From positions 1-64,000 of the forward strand of contig CAMKOP010000005.1 in NCBI GenBank assembly GCA_946414465.1: a stretch of DNA of 64,000 bases, read 5' to 3'. Positions 16,884-25,075 of this stretch are shown piece by piece. Position 1 is the first letter of the stretch, and the number at the start of each line of letters is the position of its first letter. The position numbers and the translations under genes are program-made. Origin of the DNA: an uncultured Candidatus Saccharibacteria bacterium (lineage in GTDB: Bacteria; Patescibacteriota; Saccharimonadia; Saccharimonadales; Saccharimonadaceae). The notes beneath the pieces were generated by a model. The model was given only the letters and a program-made list of their open reading frames with translations. It did no database searches and was not told the origin of the DNA.

Positions 16884-17193
16884 GTTGGTATGCAAAAAGC
16901 GTGCCACACCGCACCTAAATAAGTTATGATTTCAGCTATACTACTTCCAGTATAGCAGAAGTTGCGAGCTTTTGAAACCCTTTCGGGCATTAAATTTCTT
17001 CATGGTTTAGTGTTTATAAGTATTACCTCCACTTTGAAAGGTCACTTTCGAAGGCTTAGCAACCCCTCTAACCGGCGGGCCCCAATTTGTGTGAGGTGGG
17101 TTACGCTCCGGGGTCTCCCCGGTATAATAATAGAGAAGCGTTAGAGGGCCAAAATAGCCTCAGGTGATGCCCACCCTTACCTGAGGCTTTTTT
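16884..17193 (+). ncRNA. Candidate ~310-nt structured non-coding RNA, class unknown
   Basis: The stretch has its own perfect promoter and a strong terminator (17157-17193) and no convincing reading frame. Hairpins seen: TGGTATGC/GCGTGCCA (16888 region), GCTATACT/AGTATAGC, CCC-TTTC-GGG, a 9-bp CTTTGAAAG/CTTTCGAAG with loop GTCA, and a closing CCCTCTAAC/GTTAGAGGG stem enclosing CCGGGG-TCT-CCCCGG. A TTACCTCC string between hairpins resembles the anti-Shine-Dalgarno. I looked for RNase P, tmRNA and SRP RNA signature strings and did not find them; 6S RNA cannot be excluded. Confidence 0.55.
17157..17193 (+). terminator. Terminator of the candidate ncRNA
   Basis: GCCTCAGGT with ACCTGAGGC followed by six T. 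Confidence 0.85.
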
Positions 17194-17233
17194 GATTATT
17201 TCTAATTTTAGTTATTAATTGTCTGTGATTTTA

Positions 17234-17262
17234 TTGACAAAAATATTAATTTGTGCTATAAT
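17234..17262 (+). promoter_or_regulatory. Consensus promoter of the 17314 gene
   Basis: TTGACA, 17 bp, TATAAT; perfect consensus on the + strand. Confidence 0.85.
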
Positions 17263-17313
17263 ATAGTGAAGAGTACCTTAGTAGAATTCACAGTATAATA
17301 GGGGGTTATTATT

Positions 17314-17754
17314 ATGTTGAATAAAGAAGAAAGAAAGACGATATTACTATTGTCTCTTTTGATGCTGGTGTGTTTAGTCCTCTATTTCACTTCTGGTATA
17401 AATCCTAAAGAAAAAAACCGCAGTGGAGAATACGAGAGAACTATCGAGAAAGTTAAGGTGGTCAAAATCGTCAATGATTGCCCAAACGTAAGGTCTGAAC
17501 CAATTGCCGATGATGATTCGGCTGATGGACTAACCAATTCATTTGGCGCCACGGACGAGACAAATTTTACCATTGAATTATCAATGGTATATACTACTGA
17601 TAAAAATCTCGACCAGAATGGAGCCTATTATGGGCTTCTGGTAGAAGAAATACTAGCAACGCCAGAGGGGAAGACATGGTTCCCGTCGAAGATTAAAAAA
17701 GATCCAGATGGGATTGTATGGGTAAACGCCCAATACGTAGAACTTGTCGACTAA
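17314..17754 (+). CDS. Small membrane-anchored extracytoplasmic protein
   Basis: 146 aa, function not recognised. A membrane segment at residues 8-26 (TILLLSLLMLVCLVLYF) acts as an uncleaved anchor. The outer part contains VVKIVNDCPNVRSEP, which resembles the start of a bacterial SH3-like domain (the NVRSEP pattern), and ends GIVWVNAQYVELVD, also SH3-like. SH3-like domains often bind cell wall. It has a GGGGG ribosome site, a consensus promoter and a terminator of its own. Confidence 0.65.
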   Translation: MLNKEERKTILLLSLLMLVCLVLYFTSGINPKEKNRSGEYERTIEKVKVVKIVNDCPNVRSEPIADDDSADGLTNSFGATDETNFTIELSMVYTTDKNLDQNGAYYGLLVEEILATPEGKTWFPSKIKKDPDGIVWVNAQYVELVD

Positions 17755-17760
17755 TCAAAT

Positions 17761-17793
17761 ACTCCGACTCATTCGTCGGAGTTATTTTTTATT
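17761..17793 (+). terminator. Terminator of the 17314 gene
   Basis: ACTCCGAC with GTCGGAGT, then a T-rich tract. Confidence 0.8.
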
Positions 17794-17841
17794 CTAGAAT
17801 CTATTGTTATCATTATGGATGAATGCTACAATAGTTTCATC

Positions 17842-19677
17842 ATGAGTTCCCCTGAAACCATAAATAATAATTTTGAAAGTGGCGAATCGACAGAGCGAAT
17901 AGCGAGAAGGAAACTTGGGCAAGCTGCTTTCAACTCTGTCCCTTCTTTGTCTGAAGGGTTGGTTCAAAATCATGACTCAGAAGATGGTTCCCCCGATGAA
18001 ATAAATTTTGACGATATTTCTGCAATGAGAAACAGGATACGCCAACTCGATCCAGAAGATCAGGACTCTTTACGAGAAAGTCTAGATTGTCAGAAAAAAC
18101 AGCGGATGGAAGCATTTGATTATTATTTCGAGGAATATTATTATCCCAAACAGTGGCTAGAAACAAGAGAAATTTTACTTTCAACGGTCGCCGCTCCTGG
18201 ACAGAACTCTAATGGTATAGATAAACATACAAAGAGTTTGGCGAATGCACTAACTAGCGCTATCCTCAATTTAGATATTCCTGAAGACAGATTGAAACGA
18301 GTATCTGGAATACTGACCAGTAAACATCTCCCTGATTTCGCTAAACAAATGTCCATTTTTCAGTTAATATGGCCATTTGACGAGTTGGATTTAGAGTTTG
18401 ACGTAGATCAGCATCTTTCTGGGCAAAAAAGGACTGCTGCAAGTGGGGAGAAGTATTGGGGCAAAGTAGGTAGTCCGGTTTTAGCTACATTAATCCGACA
18501 GCAAAAACAAAGCCGAGATAGTGGCGACACTCCCCCAAAAGAAGGCATAGTCGTAGCAGAAGATGGTCGTAGATATGCCATCGAAGAAGTCATTTATCAC
18601 GATATATTAAAGTGTGCTTTTGGTTCGAATGGCAAAAGCATTAAATCTTTCCTTAACGATTTAGAAAATGGAGATGCTTTTATTAAAAAACTCCACGAAG
18701 CGGACAAAACGCAAAAAGTAAGCGATTGTTTTTCGAATGGCGAAATTACAGACGGAGTTAACTTGATCGAAACACTTAATTCGTTGTATTATTCACAAAT
18801 GCAATCTGGTAAGAGAGAAGACCAATTCCAGGATGTCGGTTTACCTAACTTTGATAAAATAATGGATGGTTCCGTTGGAGAGTTAGAACAAAAGATCAAT
18901 AAGGTTGAAAGTATATTTGGAGCTTCTTCGCGTTACACCATTGGAGATAGAGTAGTAAGGAGCTTTTGTTATCCAATCGGAATAACAGGAATATCGAGTG
19001 CCTATGATTATTTAGAAGAGCATCAGTCGGAAGCAACTACTAAGAATATTAAAAACGTAGAACAAGATGACATTATTCACTTTGTCGGAGATTATATTTA
19101 TAAAGGAATATCAAACGTGGAGTACCTATCAAGCATCCTTGAAGACGGAATACTTTCTAAGGAGTACCTCGGTGTTGGTGTAGCTAGAGATTTAACTCCT
19201 TTGGACACTGATTTTTCTACTGCTAACGACATGATCGAATGGGTCATTGAAGAAATTAGAGAATATCATGATAGTTCTTATACGCCAAAAACCAATATGG
19301 ATTTAGCTGATGCTCTAGAAGAATCAATCGCTTATAGATTCTCAGATTTTGAGAACAAGAATGGCTTAATTGTGGCTATAAAAAGAGATCAAAGATTTCA
19401 AGATGAGCACGGAGAGAATAAAAAACCATTATATAATCGAGATAAATATGGTATTTTTAGAACAGATAGTTGGGATCTTGTCAGTGCCACAAGTAAAACA
19501 TTGGGCGTCCGGACTGGCGTGCCTTCCACTGAAATTGATTATATTATTGTCTACGAAGAGAGTGCAGATAAAGCTATCGAATATGTAATGAGAAATAATT
19601 TTTATGTTCCAGTAATAGATTTCGATGGCAATGTGCTTCTTCCTCCCGAAGAATGGCTAGCAAATCGATCAAAATAG
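17842..19677 (+). CDS. Large soluble protein of unknown function, possible ART-like C-terminus
   Basis: 611 aa from the ATG at 17842; TTGTTA-17-TACAAT (17826-17831) places transcription start just before this codon, so the ATG at 17815 is rejected. No signal peptide or membrane helix. The N-terminal two thirds are acidic and mostly helical. From about residue 415 the pattern YKGISNVEYLSSILEDGIL, a later TDFSTAND, VAIKRD and GVPSTEIDYIIVYE is reminiscent of ADP-ribosyltransferase-like folds (a nucleotide loop, then a late Glu). This is a weak, pattern-based idea. The gene stands alone between terminators. Confidence 0.6.
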   Translation: MSSPETINNNFESGESTERIARRKLGQAAFNSVPSLSEGLVQNHDSEDGSPDEINFDDISAMRNRIRQLDPEDQDSLRESLDCQKKQRMEAFDYYFEEYYYPKQWLETREILLSTVAAPGQNSNGIDKHTKSLANALTSAILNLDIPEDRLKRVSGILTSKHLPDFAKQMSIFQLIWPFDELDLEFDVDQHLSGQKRTAASGEKYWGKVGSPVLATLIRQQKQSRDSGDTPPKEGIVVAEDGRRYAIEEVIYHDILKCAFGSNGKSIKSFLNDLENGDAFIKKLHEADKTQKVSDCFSNGEITDGVNLIETLNSLYYSQMQSGKREDQFQDVGLPNFDKIMDGSVGELEQKINKVESIFGASSRYTIGDRVVRSFCYPIGITGISSAYDYLEEHQSEATTKNIKNVEQDDIIHFVGDYIYKGISNVEYLSSILEDGILSKEYLGVGVARDLTPLDTDFSTANDMIEWVIEEIREYHDSSYTPKTNMDLADALEESIAYRFSDFENKNGLIVAIKRDQRFQDEHGENKKPLYNRDKYGIFRTDSWDLVSATSKTLGVRTGVPSTEIDYIIVYEESADKAIEYVMRNNFYVPVIDFDGNVLLPPEEWLANRSK

Positions 19678-19712
19678 CTCTAATGCTACCTTTACCTGAA
19701 GCTTTTTGTGGA

Positions 19713-19740
19713 GAAAAAGTCCCTGGCGGTGAGGCCAGGG
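19713..19740 (-). terminator. Terminator of the 19750 gene
   Basis: On the minus strand CCCTGGC and GCCAGGG enclose 6 nt and are followed by ACTTTTT. Confidence 0.7.
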
Positions 19741-19749
19741 CGTAAGGTG

Positions 19750-20103
19750 CTAGTCCTTTAGGAGTGAGCCGATGAAATCGACAACTTCTGGATCCAGCTT
19801 GGGCGTGGTATTCTTTGATGCTTTGGTATTAGCGGGATGAAGTTTGGGTTCCATATCCCAATACAAAGCCTCGAGCTTACGTTTTTTAAGGCCATAGATA
19901 TCCTTGAGTTCGGCGTTGAGCTCACGGCTTAGCATCTTGGTTGCTAAGCTATGACGATTCTGGCGAACCGGATCATTTGGTTTTTCGGCCAGAATGCGAT
20001 CCTCAGCGGCAACGTGTTCACGATTCTTTGTGATAATATACTCAACGAGCTCACGCCTCATCTCATTGACATCTACTTTCTTCCTGGATTTTTTATAGGA
20101 CAT
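19750..20103 (-). CDS. Small basic protein of unknown function
   Basis: 117 aa, highly charged and predicted helical (Lys/Arg/Glu-rich), beginning MSYKKSRKKVDVNEMRREL and ending in a hydrophobic helix VVDFIGSLL. There is no signal peptide or recognised domain. AAGGGGG lies upstream of the ATG at moderate spacing and the gene has a good terminator, so it is probably real. It is divergent from topA. Confidence 0.6.
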   Translation of the reverse strand: MSYKKSRKKVDVNEMRRELVEYIITKNREHVAAEDRILAEKPNDPVRQNRHSLATKMLSRELNAELKDIYGLKKRKLEALYWDMEPKLHPANTKASKNTTPKLDPEVVDFIGSLLKD

Positions 20104-20206
20104 ATTGCTAACCCCCTTTCTAGAAATATATTTTTATTATATCATACTAGACTATTTTTGTCAAATTATTTCGTTTATGCTTGACGACGTGTGTTATGAT
20201 AATTAT

Positions 20207-22498
20207 ATGGCGAAAAATTTAGTAATAGTAGAGAGCCCGGCGAAGGCTAAAACTATCGAGAAATATCTCGGTGGTGATTTTAAAGTGTTGGCTTCGGTAG
20301 GTCATATCAGAAAAGATACAAAAGTAGACAAGGCTACTTTTGATGTAACTTATGAAGTTGACCCAGAACACAAATCTATTATTACTGAACTCAAAAAAGA
20401 GGCAAAAAAAGCTGAGAAAATTTGGCTCGCGACTGATGAGGACCGTGAAGGCGAGTCTATTTCATGGCATCTTTGCGAGGTGTTGGAGCTGCCGAAAGAT
20501 ACAGCAAGAATTACTTTTCACGAGATTACAAAACCAGCATTAGAAAAGGCTATCAAAAACCCGCGTACGGTGGATATGAATATGGTATCTTCACAACAAG
20601 CGAGACAGACTCTTGATATGCTGGTGGGATATGATTTGTCGGATATGGTACGGAAAAAAGTGCCTGGCGCAGTGTCGGCTGGACGCGTACAGTCTCCAGC
20701 TTTAAGGTTGATCGTGGAACGCGAAAAGCAAATCGAAAAATTCGAAAGCAAGTCAAGCTTTAAGGTGACTGGTAAATTTGCAAAAGGCAAGGCAGAATTT
20801 GATGCAAATCTAGAGAAAAATCAGCCACAGGATGAAAAAACTGCGCGTGAACTGTTAGAGGAATTGGTAAAATCTGATTTTGAAGTGGTAGATGTGGAAG
20901 AGACTGAAGGCGTGAAAGCAAATCCGGTGCCGTTTACTACCGCATCGATGCAGATTGAGGCAAATGCTAAGCTTGGATTTTCGTCTCGTACAACGATGTC
21001 AGCGGCGCAAGGATTGTATCAAGCTGGGTTAATTACGTATCATAGAACCGATTCTTTGAATTTGTCGTCACAGGCGGTGGGCGCAATTGCTAAATATATT
21101 GAAACTAAATTTGGTAAAAACTACCTAAAGATACGAGCATTCAAGACTAAAAGCGCCTCAGCACAAGAAGCGCATGAAGCAATCCGCCCAACTGATGTGA
21201 CCAGAACAACGGCAGGGAAGAATGATTATGAAAAACGACTTTATAATTTGATTTGGTCACGTACAGTAGCCACACAGATGGCGGCGGCGAAGGTCGCAAA
21301 AACTACAATTATAATCTCACACGATTTTGTGGCTAAGGATGAAGTAGTGATATTTGATGGCTTTTTGAAAGTTTATGGCAAATCCAAGGATTTGGAACTG
21401 CCAAAAGTCACAAAAGGCGACAAATTGGACTGCTTGACTCTAACAGCTAAGCAGGCTTTTGCCAAACCACCAGCACGTTATACTGAAGGTTCTTTGGTGA
21501 AAAAATTAGAGGAGCTAGGCATCGGACGACCATCAACCTATGCATCGATTATGACCGCGATTCAAGCCCGCGGCTATGTCGAAAAAGGCGAATCGGAGGG
21601 GGAAGAGCGAGAAGTAATAGAGCTATCTTACGAAAAGGGTAGCAGTATCAAAAAATCTTTTGTTAAGGAAAAGTTCGGTGCTAATAAAGGTAAGCTGATT
21701 CCGACGCCAATTGGGGAATTGGTATCTGGTTTTTTGCTCGATAATTTTAAGAACATCGTTGATTATAAATTCACTGCAAATATTGAAAAGGACTTGGACC
21801 TCGTAGCCGATGCGAAATTAGAGCGCGTCAAGATGCTCCGAGATTTTTACGGTCCGTTCCATGATACTGTGCTTATCGCAAACGGAGTTGAGCGTTATAA
21901 CAATGCACGCCTACTTGGGCATCATCCAAAGAATGGTAAACCGATTTACGCGAAAGTTGGAAAAACTGGTGGCTTTATTCAACTTGGCGATAATGAAAAG
22001 GAATCTAAAGAGAAACCTGTTTTTGCACCGTTGCCAAAACGTAAGTCCGTAAAAACCGTAACATTAGAACAAGCTTTGAAACAATTAGAGTTACCGTCGC
22101 TACCTAGAACACTAGGCAAAGCACCAGATGGGGTAGAGCTAATTGCCGCGGCAGGGCCGTTTGGGCCGTATCTCAAGGGTGGTAAATACAATATACCGAT
22201 GAAGGATTATGACCCATACACAGTGACATTTGAGGAAGCCTTGCCTTTGTATCAGAAAAAGGTTGATTCAATCATTGCAGATTGGGGTGACGTATTGATC
22301 ATTAATGGTGCGTACGGGCCGTATGTAAAAGGGCCGGGACGACGCAATAATGCCAAGATTCCAAAAGACGTTGACCCGAAGAAGATTTCTGAAGCGGAAG
22401 CTCGCAAAATGTTAGAGGAAAAACCCAAAACTACTCGACGTGGGGCGAGGGGGAAGAGGAAGAGGGGTGGGACGAAGAAAAACACAAAAAAGAAATAG
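20207..22498 (+). CDS. topA: DNA topoisomerase I
   Basis: Type IA topoisomerase that relaxes negative supercoils; 763 aa from the ATG at 20207. The Toprim domain is at the start (VIVESPAKAKTIEKYLG; later TDEDREGESISWHL). The active-site tyrosine is in GLITYHRTDS (near residue 285). GRVQSPALRLIVEREKQI and the LGIGRPSTYASIM helix are conserved. The C-terminus carries topo-type short repeats (GPFGPYLKGGKYNI and GAYGPYVKGPGRRN) and a basic tail, rather than cysteine zinc ribbons. The start follows the 6-nt rule with TATGAT at 20195-20200. Confidence 0.96.
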   Translation: MAKNLVIVESPAKAKTIEKYLGGDFKVLASVGHIRKDTKVDKATFDVTYEVDPEHKSIITELKKEAKKAEKIWLATDEDREGESISWHLCEVLELPKDTARITFHEITKPALEKAIKNPRTVDMNMVSSQQARQTLDMLVGYDLSDMVRKKVPGAVSAGRVQSPALRLIVEREKQIEKFESKSSFKVTGKFAKGKAEFDANLEKNQPQDEKTARELLEELVKSDFEVVDVEETEGVKANPVPFTTASMQIEANAKLGFSSRTTMSAAQGLYQAGLITYHRTDSLNLSSQAVGAIAKYIETKFGKNYLKIRAFKTKSASAQEAHEAIRPTDVTRTTAGKNDYEKRLYNLIWSRTVATQMAAAKVAKTTIIISHDFVAKDEVVIFDGFLKVYGKSKDLELPKVTKGDKLDCLTLTAKQAFAKPPARYTEGSLVKKLEELGIGRPSTYASIMTAIQARGYVEKGESEGEEREVIELSYEKGSSIKKSFVKEKFGANKGKLIPTPIGELVSGFLLDNFKNIVDYKFTANIEKDLDLVADAKLERVKMLRDFYGPFHDTVLIANGVERYNNARLLGHHPKNGKPIYAKVGKTGGFIQLGDNEKESKEKPVFAPLPKRKSVKTVTLEQALKQLELPSLPRTLGKAPDGVELIAAAGPFGPYLKGGKYNIPMKDYDPYTVTFEEALPLYQKKVDSIIADWGDVLIINGAYGPYVKGPGRRNNAKIPKDVDPKKISEAEARKMLEEKPKTTRRGARGKRKRGGTKKNTKKK

Positions 22499-22521
22499 AA
22501 GAAGGCTATAGTAAAAACTAT

Positions 22522-23781
22522 TTAAAGTTGTTGATCATCAAGTTCACATTGGCCAGAAATAGTTACACTGGTAAAGTCTTCCAATGCAAATGAAAAACTA
22601 CCAGATTCTTCACCAGAATATGGCCCATCGTATGGAGGGTCTATATCCGCCGTCCATTTAAAGGTTCCTTCGCATAATTTTGGTGTTTCAATTGAGATGG
22701 AAATTATAGTTTGCTCTGTATAATTATATCCATAATAACTATCATTTGAGTCGACACGATTTCCATCTACATAAACAATCCCTTCACTATTATTAGTTAC
22801 TGTTAAGTCATAAGCCATCACTGGTGGATACCAAGTAGTATAGAGGTTAATCACTATATCACCTGTGCCATCTGCCACAGTAATAGTTTCGCCAGGGGAG
22901 TAATCTTCGCCAGAACAGTATTCCATATATTCACTATACCCATCATAACTATCACACCACCCATAAAATAAATGCCCTTCATAACCGACGTCACTTGGAT
23001 TTTTATTAGAGATGGTAACTTTATTATTTTCTGTCGTCCCAGTTTGCTGCGCGGGCATGTCCTCTGCATTGCCACTTGGGTCTATATAATTAATCGTATA
23101 ATTACGTCCAGACGATATATTGGCTACGGCATAGAAGTTAATGACATTAGTATAGGTACCTGCAGCTTGCTCTGGACCAGCTTTGGCACCAATCTTGACT
23201 TGGATAGGTAAGTTTTGGGATTGAGAAGTAGTTTTGGCTAGTTGTTTGCCAGTAGCACCTTCGTCATCGTTGTCTTTAGGTAAACCAGTATAGTTAGACC
23301 AAGTAGAACCATTATTAGTAGAATAACTAAAGCCCCAAGTATTATTGGTAGTGAGACTGCTAAGGTTTGCTGCAGTAGAGATACTAGTAAATTTATAGCT
23401 ACTATTAGTAGTGTTAGTTAAATTAGTATCAGTAGAACTGGTACCAGCTGTAGCAAGTAAGGTATACCCATTTGCGTTATTGGTGGTTACGGTGACATTA
23501 ACTGTATTACTATCTGCAGAAGAATTAGGGGCAAGGTTATTGATCAATAAGTCACCTGATAGATTGATAGACACTGTAGGATTAAAAGTAAAGCCTACAT
23601 CAACGTTAGAAGAGTAGGTAAGAGCAGAAGTATTAGAAACAGAACATAGTAATACGTTCAAAAAACATAAGGTTATGATTGCTAGACTAGATAGTATGAT
23701 TCTAGGATGAGAGAGTATGATTTTTTTCATCCCTGTTAAATGGGGAGTTATGATTTTTCTTTTCATGGGTATATTTTTCAT
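22522..23781 (-). CDS. Secreted surface protein with InlB-type repeat
   Basis: 419 aa. The basic N-terminus and long hydrophobic segment (IILSSLAIITLCFLNVLL) form a signal peptide. The mature N-terminal domain contains NTVNVTVTTNNANGYTLLA, shared in form with the 7139-8185 protein. Residues ~245-315 are an InlB/Flg_new repeat (YTINYIDPSGNA ... EGHLFYGW ... VINLYTTWYPP). The last 100 residues are a beta-rich domain with two Cys. No sortase signal or C-terminal anchor is visible. It is convergent with topA, and lies minus-strand, opposite the following regulator gene. Confidence 0.78.
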   Translation of the reverse strand: MKNIPMKRKIITPHLTGMKKIILSHPRIILSSLAIITLCFLNVLLCSVSNTSALTYSSNVDVGFTFNPTVSINLSGDLLINNLAPNSSADSNTVNVTVTTNNANGYTLLATAGTSSTDTNLTNTTNSSYKFTSISTAANLSSLTTNNTWGFSYSTNNGSTWSNYTGLPKDNDDEGATGKQLAKTTSQSQNLPIQVKIGAKAGPEQAAGTYTNVINFYAVANISSGRNYTINYIDPSGNAEDMPAQQTGTTENNKVTISNKNPSDVGYEGHLFYGWCDSYDGYSEYMEYCSGEDYSPGETITVADGTGDIVINLYTTWYPPVMAYDLTVTNNSEGIVYVDGNRVDSNDSYYGYNYTEQTIISISIETPKLCEGTFKWTADIDPPYDGPYSGEESGSFSFALEDFTSVTISGQCELDDQQL

Positions 23782-24025
23782 GTTAGTGATTGACCTTTTT
23801 AATATTTTACCATAAGCAGGATGTTCTTGGCAAGTCTTTCTTGTTATGATTATGACAGTTTTTGCAGGAAATGTTTATGTTTTTATAATTTTTTTCGTTT
23901 TTTGTAAAAAGTATGTTACAATAATAATCAGGAATTGATAATTTCATAGTTGACAACATACTAAAACTATGATATTATAGTACAAATTGTTAATATTAAT
24001 AGGGGTGGTACAAAGAAAGGTACTG

Positions 24026-25054
24026 ATGGAGCAGAATGCGGAAATTCTAAAAAATGCAATTGCCGGAAGTCTAAATATCATTGAGCAGGACCGTGAAAAG
24101 GAGATTGTTTCGCGTCGCTTTGGACTCAATGGACCAAAAGAAACCCTTGAACAAATTGGTGAAATGTTGTCAATTACACGCGAACGTGTAAGACAACTTG
24201 AAAAGGCCATTTTGATTCGTCTCCAAATTTCCGCTGAAGACAATCAAATACCTGAAATTGCTCCTGCTGAAAAACTATTAATCCGCAATTTGACTGAGAT
24301 GGGTCGGGTGGCTAGATTAGCTGATCTAGCTGATAAAGTTTATGGCCGTACTACCGTCCCTACTGAACGTACCGGTATTTATTTTATAGCAACTTTTTCG
24401 AAAGGTCTTACTGTAGTAGAGGAAAACGACCGCTATCACGCGGCTGTCGGTATTTCTGACTATGGTGACAGTAGAAAAATCCGTGAGCGAGTCGACGAAA
24501 TCGTCAAGGTAATTAAAGATAACAAAAAGCCGATGACGCTCGATGAGCTTGACAGCAAATTAAATTATGAGCACCCTGACCACATAAAAGCCGTGGCGTC
24601 AATTTCAAAATTGCTCGCTACTTTAAATGGTGTGTGGGGTCTTGCCAAATGGCCATCGGTTAATCCGAAGAATATCCGCGATAAGATTTTTGTGATACTA
24701 GAAGCCCATAAGGAACCGATGCATTTTTCGGAAATTGCACGCGAAATTAAAGAATCTAATTTCAAACGCAAAAACGTGACTGTGCAAGCAATTCACAATG
24801 AATTAATCAAGGACTCAAGATTTGTCTTGATTGGACGTGGAATATATGCACTAAGTTCGTGGGGGTACAAGAAGGGAACTATTTCGGATATTATTAAACA
24901 GATTTTGGAAAAATCTGAAGCTCCGTTAACTCGTGAGGAGATTGTTAAACAAGTGCTAAAGGTACGCAAAGTTAAAGAAACTACGATTTTACTAAATTTG
25001 CAAAATAAGAAGCTTTTTAAGAAAGTTGACAAAAATCTATATACTTTAGCATAA
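24026..25054 (+). CDS. Sigma-70 region-4-like plus HARE-HTH transcription factor (RpoE/delta-like)
   Basis: 342 aa from the ATG at 24026, chosen over upstream starts for the AAAGG ribosome site. Residues ~20-65 are a region-4-type helix-turn-helix: REKEIVSRRFGLNG, LEQIGEMLSITRERVRQLEKAIL. Three HARE-HTH-like winged helices follow (KPMTLDELDSKLN; EPMHFSEIAREIKESN with FVLIGRGIYALSSWG; APLTREEIVKQVLKVR), the domain of the RNA polymerase delta subunit. It probably binds RNA polymerase and/or promoters, but lacks sigma regions 2 and 3. It ends 21 nt before the TraD-like gene. Confidence 0.8.
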   Translation: MEQNAEILKNAIAGSLNIIEQDREKEIVSRRFGLNGPKETLEQIGEMLSITRERVRQLEKAILIRLQISAEDNQIPEIAPAEKLLIRNLTEMGRVARLADLADKVYGRTTVPTERTGIYFIATFSKGLTVVEENDRYHAAVGISDYGDSRKIRERVDEIVKVIKDNKKPMTLDELDSKLNYEHPDHIKAVASISKLLATLNGVWGLAKWPSVNPKNIRDKIFVILEAHKEPMHFSEIAREIKESNFKRKNVTVQAIHNELIKDSRFVLIGRGIYALSSWGYKKGTISDIIKQILEKSEAPLTREEIVKQVLKVRKVKETTILLNLQNKKLFKKVDKNLYTLA

Positions 25055-25075
25055 CTATTATGATAGAATAGTAAT

